Source of the DNA: Elymus sibiricus
Taxonomy: Eukaryota > Streptophyta > Magnoliopsida > Poales > Poaceae
Assembly (NCBI GenBank): GCA_039707655.1
Contig: CM077676.1
Location: 241,384,866-241,448,865, forward strand
Direction of reading: 5' to 3'
Length of the DNA: 64,000 nt
Program-made: the position numbers and the translations under genes
Shown: positions 61,824-64,000 of the stretch, one piece after another
How the letters are laid out: each line of letters opens with the position of its first letter
Numbering within the stretch: position 1 is the stretch's first letter
Notes under the pieces: generated by a model
What the model was told of the DNA's origin: nothing
Database searches by the model: none
Seen by the model: only the letters and a program-made list of their open reading frames with translations

Positions 61824-62612
61824 CTATTTACTGTCAAGGGAGGCACTGACGGTGAAGGTACCGCCCGTGCGGTCCTCCTTCGCCGGCACCTTCTTGGTTG
61901 CTGGTGGAGTAGCCTTGGACTTCTTGGAGGTAGAGCTCTCCGGCAAGTCCTCGACGGGTGCGCAGCACTCCGAAGAGGCGCGCTTTCTGGAAGCCTTGTC
62001 AGAGGTCTTGTTGTTCTTCTTGCTTTTCTTTTTCTCGTTGGCGGGAGTAGGTGCTTTGATGGCAGATGCTGCAACCGCTTCTCTGTATAGCTCGTCGACA
62101 CAGATAACTGCATCCTTCTTGTCGGAGTTGATGGTTATGACACCCATCGGCCCTGGCATCTTCAGCGTGTTGTAAGCATAGTGTGATGCTGCCATGAATC
62201 TTGCCAAGGCTGGGCGACCCAGAATTCCATTATACGGCAAAGGGATCTTCACAACATCGAAAACAATTTTCTTTGTTTGGTAGTTCAGTTCCCCGCCAAA
62301 CGTCACCGGCAAAGTGATCTTCCCCTTGGGCTGGCTTCTTCCTGGGTTTACTCCCTGAAACGTGCCAGTTTTCTCGAGTTCCTCGTCGAGAATCTGCAGC
62401 CTCTTGATTACCTCTGGTGAAATCAAATTCAGGCCAGACCCAACCGCAGTTTTGCGATCAGGGTGGTCCTTGGCATAAAAAATGATAGTCATGTGTGACC
62501 ATTTGAGCGGCTTCTGAGCGCCTATTACCGGTTCCGCTGCGTTGACTTCACGCGCCCACTGTTTGCGTTGGCGGTGAGAAGAGTGGAAAGATGCACCTCC
62601 GTCAATGCACAT
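61824..62612 (-). CDS. Protease region of TAT-6 with the active-site box deleted
   Basis: 262 open codons. The lead-in (QKPLKWSHMTIIFYAKDHPD) and the downstream core (GELNYQTKKIVFDVVKIPLP, YNGILGRPALARFMAASHYA) match the protease of TAT-1, but between KDHP and GLNLIS about 20-25 residues are missing, including the catalytic IDGGA. The tail is K-rich (KKKSKKNNKTSDKASRKRAS). The ORF remains open across the deletion. Note an IDGGA earlier (MCIDGGASFHS) belongs to the gag-PR linker and is in a different setting. Confidence 0.8.
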   Translation of the reverse strand: MCIDGGASFHSSHRQRKQWAREVNAAEPVIGAQKPLKWSHMTIIFYAKDHPDRKTAVGSGLNLISPEVIKRLQILDEELEKTGTFQGVNPGRSQPKGKITLPVTFGGELNYQTKKIVFDVVKIPLPYNGILGRPALARFMAASHYAYNTLKMPGPMGVITINSDKKDAVICVDELYREAVAASAIKAPTPANEKKKSKKNNKTSDKASRKRASSECCAPVEDLPESSTSKKSKATPPATKKVPAKEDRTGGTFTVSASLDSK

Positions 62613-64000
62613 AGCCTCAGTTGCTTTCCGGAATTCCTACTCACTGGACTCTCCGTCATCTTCCTCGTCACTTCCATCATCATCCTCTTTCTTCTCTCGG
62701 TCTCTAGCAGGCTTCTCCTTCTGCTGCTTGGCCTTGCCACGGCGGCCTCCTCAACCACCATAGTTTCTCTTGCCAGATCCACCAGCACCATCCTGGCCCT
62801 TCTCCTTGACGCACTTTTCATATTCAGCCTTTTGCTTCTCGGCAGGCTGCTCAACTTGCCAGCACTCTTAGAGGTCATGGCCTTTAGTGCGGTGAATCTT
62901 GCAGTATGGCCCATCAGACTTGCCGGCCTTCTCGTTTGCTGCCGCCTCGTGACAAGCGGTGCATACAGCAGCCTCCTTGCCGGAGTTCTCTGTTTTTGCC
63001 TTCTTGGCGGCATCGGAGTTGCCGGAACCTTCAACAGCCATAATTGTTTTGCCTTTGCGCTTCCTGTTGCACTTTCGGCCTTTCTTCTTCGGGGTGGCGG
63101 CATCATCGTCTTTGGAATCTACCTCGGCACCAGCGTCCTCCCCGGGAAGTCTCCTTCCTTCTTCAGCGCGCGCACACTTATCCACCAACGTGTACAACTC
63201 ATTGACGGTCTCTGGTAACTTGACGTTCATCTTTTCCCGCATCCTCTGGTTGCGCACATTCGTGTGAAAGGCGGCAATCACGGCTGCGGGGTGCACATCT
63301 AGAATGTTGCGGTGCACGTGGCTGAATCTCTGGAAATACTTGCACAAGGATTCGCCATCTCTTTGCGGGATCACTTGCAAGTCGCTGGGCTGACCAGGAG
63401 CCTTGTGGCCTCTAGTAAAAGCACCAACAAACTCGTTGCAAATATCAGACCACGAAGAAATGGAATTCTCCGGCAAGTTCATCAGCCAAGACCTCACATT
63501 GGGCTTGAGCACCAATGGAAAGTAGTTGGCGAGAATCTTTTCGTCTCTTCCCCCGGCAGCTTGCACGGCGATCATATAGATGCCCAAAAACTCTGCCGGG
63601 TTCAGCTTGCCGTCGTACTTTTCTGGTACTTCTGGCTTGAAGGCTCGGACATATGGCCAGCGGACTTGCCACAGCTCGCGAGTGAAGGCTGAGCATCCAA
63701 CATCGTAAGGCAGATAGCCGCCAGCCTCGGGCGCAGGCTCATCGACGACTGGGCCGTTGCGCGCGTCAGATTGATGGCGCGCCTCCCGGCGCCGTTCAAT
63801 GGTAGTTCGGGCATCCTCTACCCGCCTATCTTGCAGCACTTGCCGCTAATCTTGCCGCACTTGCGGATCCGAAGAAGCCATCGACATCTCATCGGGCTCA
63901 ACTGACCGGTGAGTTTGCCGCGGCTACTGTTGTCGTTGTTGTTGGCGTTGTTGTCACGGAGGTGATTGCACCGTTGGCGCAGCACCTTCGAGACGGCCAC
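62613..64000 (-). pseudogene. Gag of TAT-6
   Basis: The ORF 63839-62868 has 323 codons: FTRELWQVRWPYVRAFKPEV, YDGKLNPAEFLGIYM, VRSWLMNLPENSISSWSDIC, FQRFSHVHRNILDVHP, VDKCARAEEGRRLPG, and a knuckle-like end YCKIHRTKGHDL. A stop follows at 62868; the nucleocapsid/linker then continues to 62613 with further stops. Beyond 63839 the N-terminal part continues to the window edge with stops. Gag builds the particle; this copy is interrupted. Confidence 0.87.

Larger units (their letters stand above)
46766..64000 (-). mobile_element. TAT-6: Tat-lineage element, 3' LTR to gag, split by GYP-3, 5' end off window
   Basis: Minus-strand order: gag (64000-62868), PR, RT, RH, second RH, INT (to 58759), [GYP-3], INT end (50167-49775), spacer, accessory gene on the plus strand (47250-49046), truncated 3' LTR (47249-46766). 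The reading frame of integrase continues directly from 58759 to 50167 when GYP-3 and one copy of its target duplication are set aside. aggct (46761-46765) should be the duplication of TAT-6 itself. Confidence 0.87.

Overview
The window is Triticeae-type (wheat, barley, rye or Aegilops) intergenic DNA from a large grass genome. It is almost wholly nested and broken LTR retrotransposons, with a few DNA-transposon pieces. I see no convincing host gene, rRNA or tRNA. The clearest taxonomic mark is a 1.8-kb LTR at 30094-31900 whose start (TGCTGGAAATATGCCC), end (CCCAACA) and following GTGGCATCAT match the BARE1/WIS/Angela Copia family of Triticeae. The coding remnants are Ty3/gypsy and Ty1/copia gag, protease (PR), reverse transcriptase (RT), RNase H (RH) and integrase (INT).

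Layout, left to right (names are mine). TAT-1 (1-9186, minus) is a Tat-lineage Ty3/gypsy element: 5' LTR 8194-9186, gag, PR, a stub of RT, the last part of INT, and an accessory gene on the opposite (+) strand at 30-3220; its 3' LTR lies left of the window. It sits in GYP-N (9187-14605, minus), a gypsy element with gag and a long ORF of unknown kind but no visible pol. GYP-N sits in COP-1 (14606-19404, plus), the 3' part of a SIRE/Maximus-like Copia element with an extra gene behind its own TATA box. From 19405 to 27000 is a scrambled block of Tat-lineage pieces: INT-LTR-RT (TAT-2/TAT-3), then TAT-4, whose internal gap holds plus-strand LTRs facing its own minus-strand LTR. From 27115 to 29535 are DNA-transposon sequences: a GGGCC-rich terminal region and a 419-bp Harbinger/Tourist-like element with a TTA duplication. 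From 29739 to 33858 is a BARE-like LTR fragment interrupted by a younger BARE-like 5' end (LTR, leader, gag). GYP-2 (33859-35158, minus) is a 3' LTR with the end of pol. At about 35158 it is joined abruptly to TAT-5 (35159-43574, plus): RH, second RH, INT, accessory gene on the minus strand, 3' LTR. COP-2 (43575-46765, plus) is a second SIRE-like Copia with RNase H, internal promoter and spliced extra ORF. TAT-6 (46766 to beyond 64000, minus) holds COP-2's right edge and is itself split by GYP-3 (50173-58753, plus), the one element complete at both ends, with 1,014- and 1,013-bp LTRs and a perfect GACTA target-site duplication.

How the parts relate: gag forms the particle, PR/RT/RH/INT copy and insert the element, LTRs hold promoters, and PBS/PPT sites prime the two cDNA strands. 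Every pol seen here carries stops, frameshifts, deletions or catalytic changes, so no element looks autonomous now. The features least covered by standard annotation are (i) the Tat antisense accessory gene, with a conserved N-domain / coiled-coil / C-domain plan in three copies; (ii) the Copia 3' gene with its own TATA box and intron; (iii) arrays of short palindrome-like units in the LTR, and in two elements also the leader, of three related gypsy elements, with a different unit in each; and (iv) pol coding sequence that runs through the PPT into the 3' LTR.
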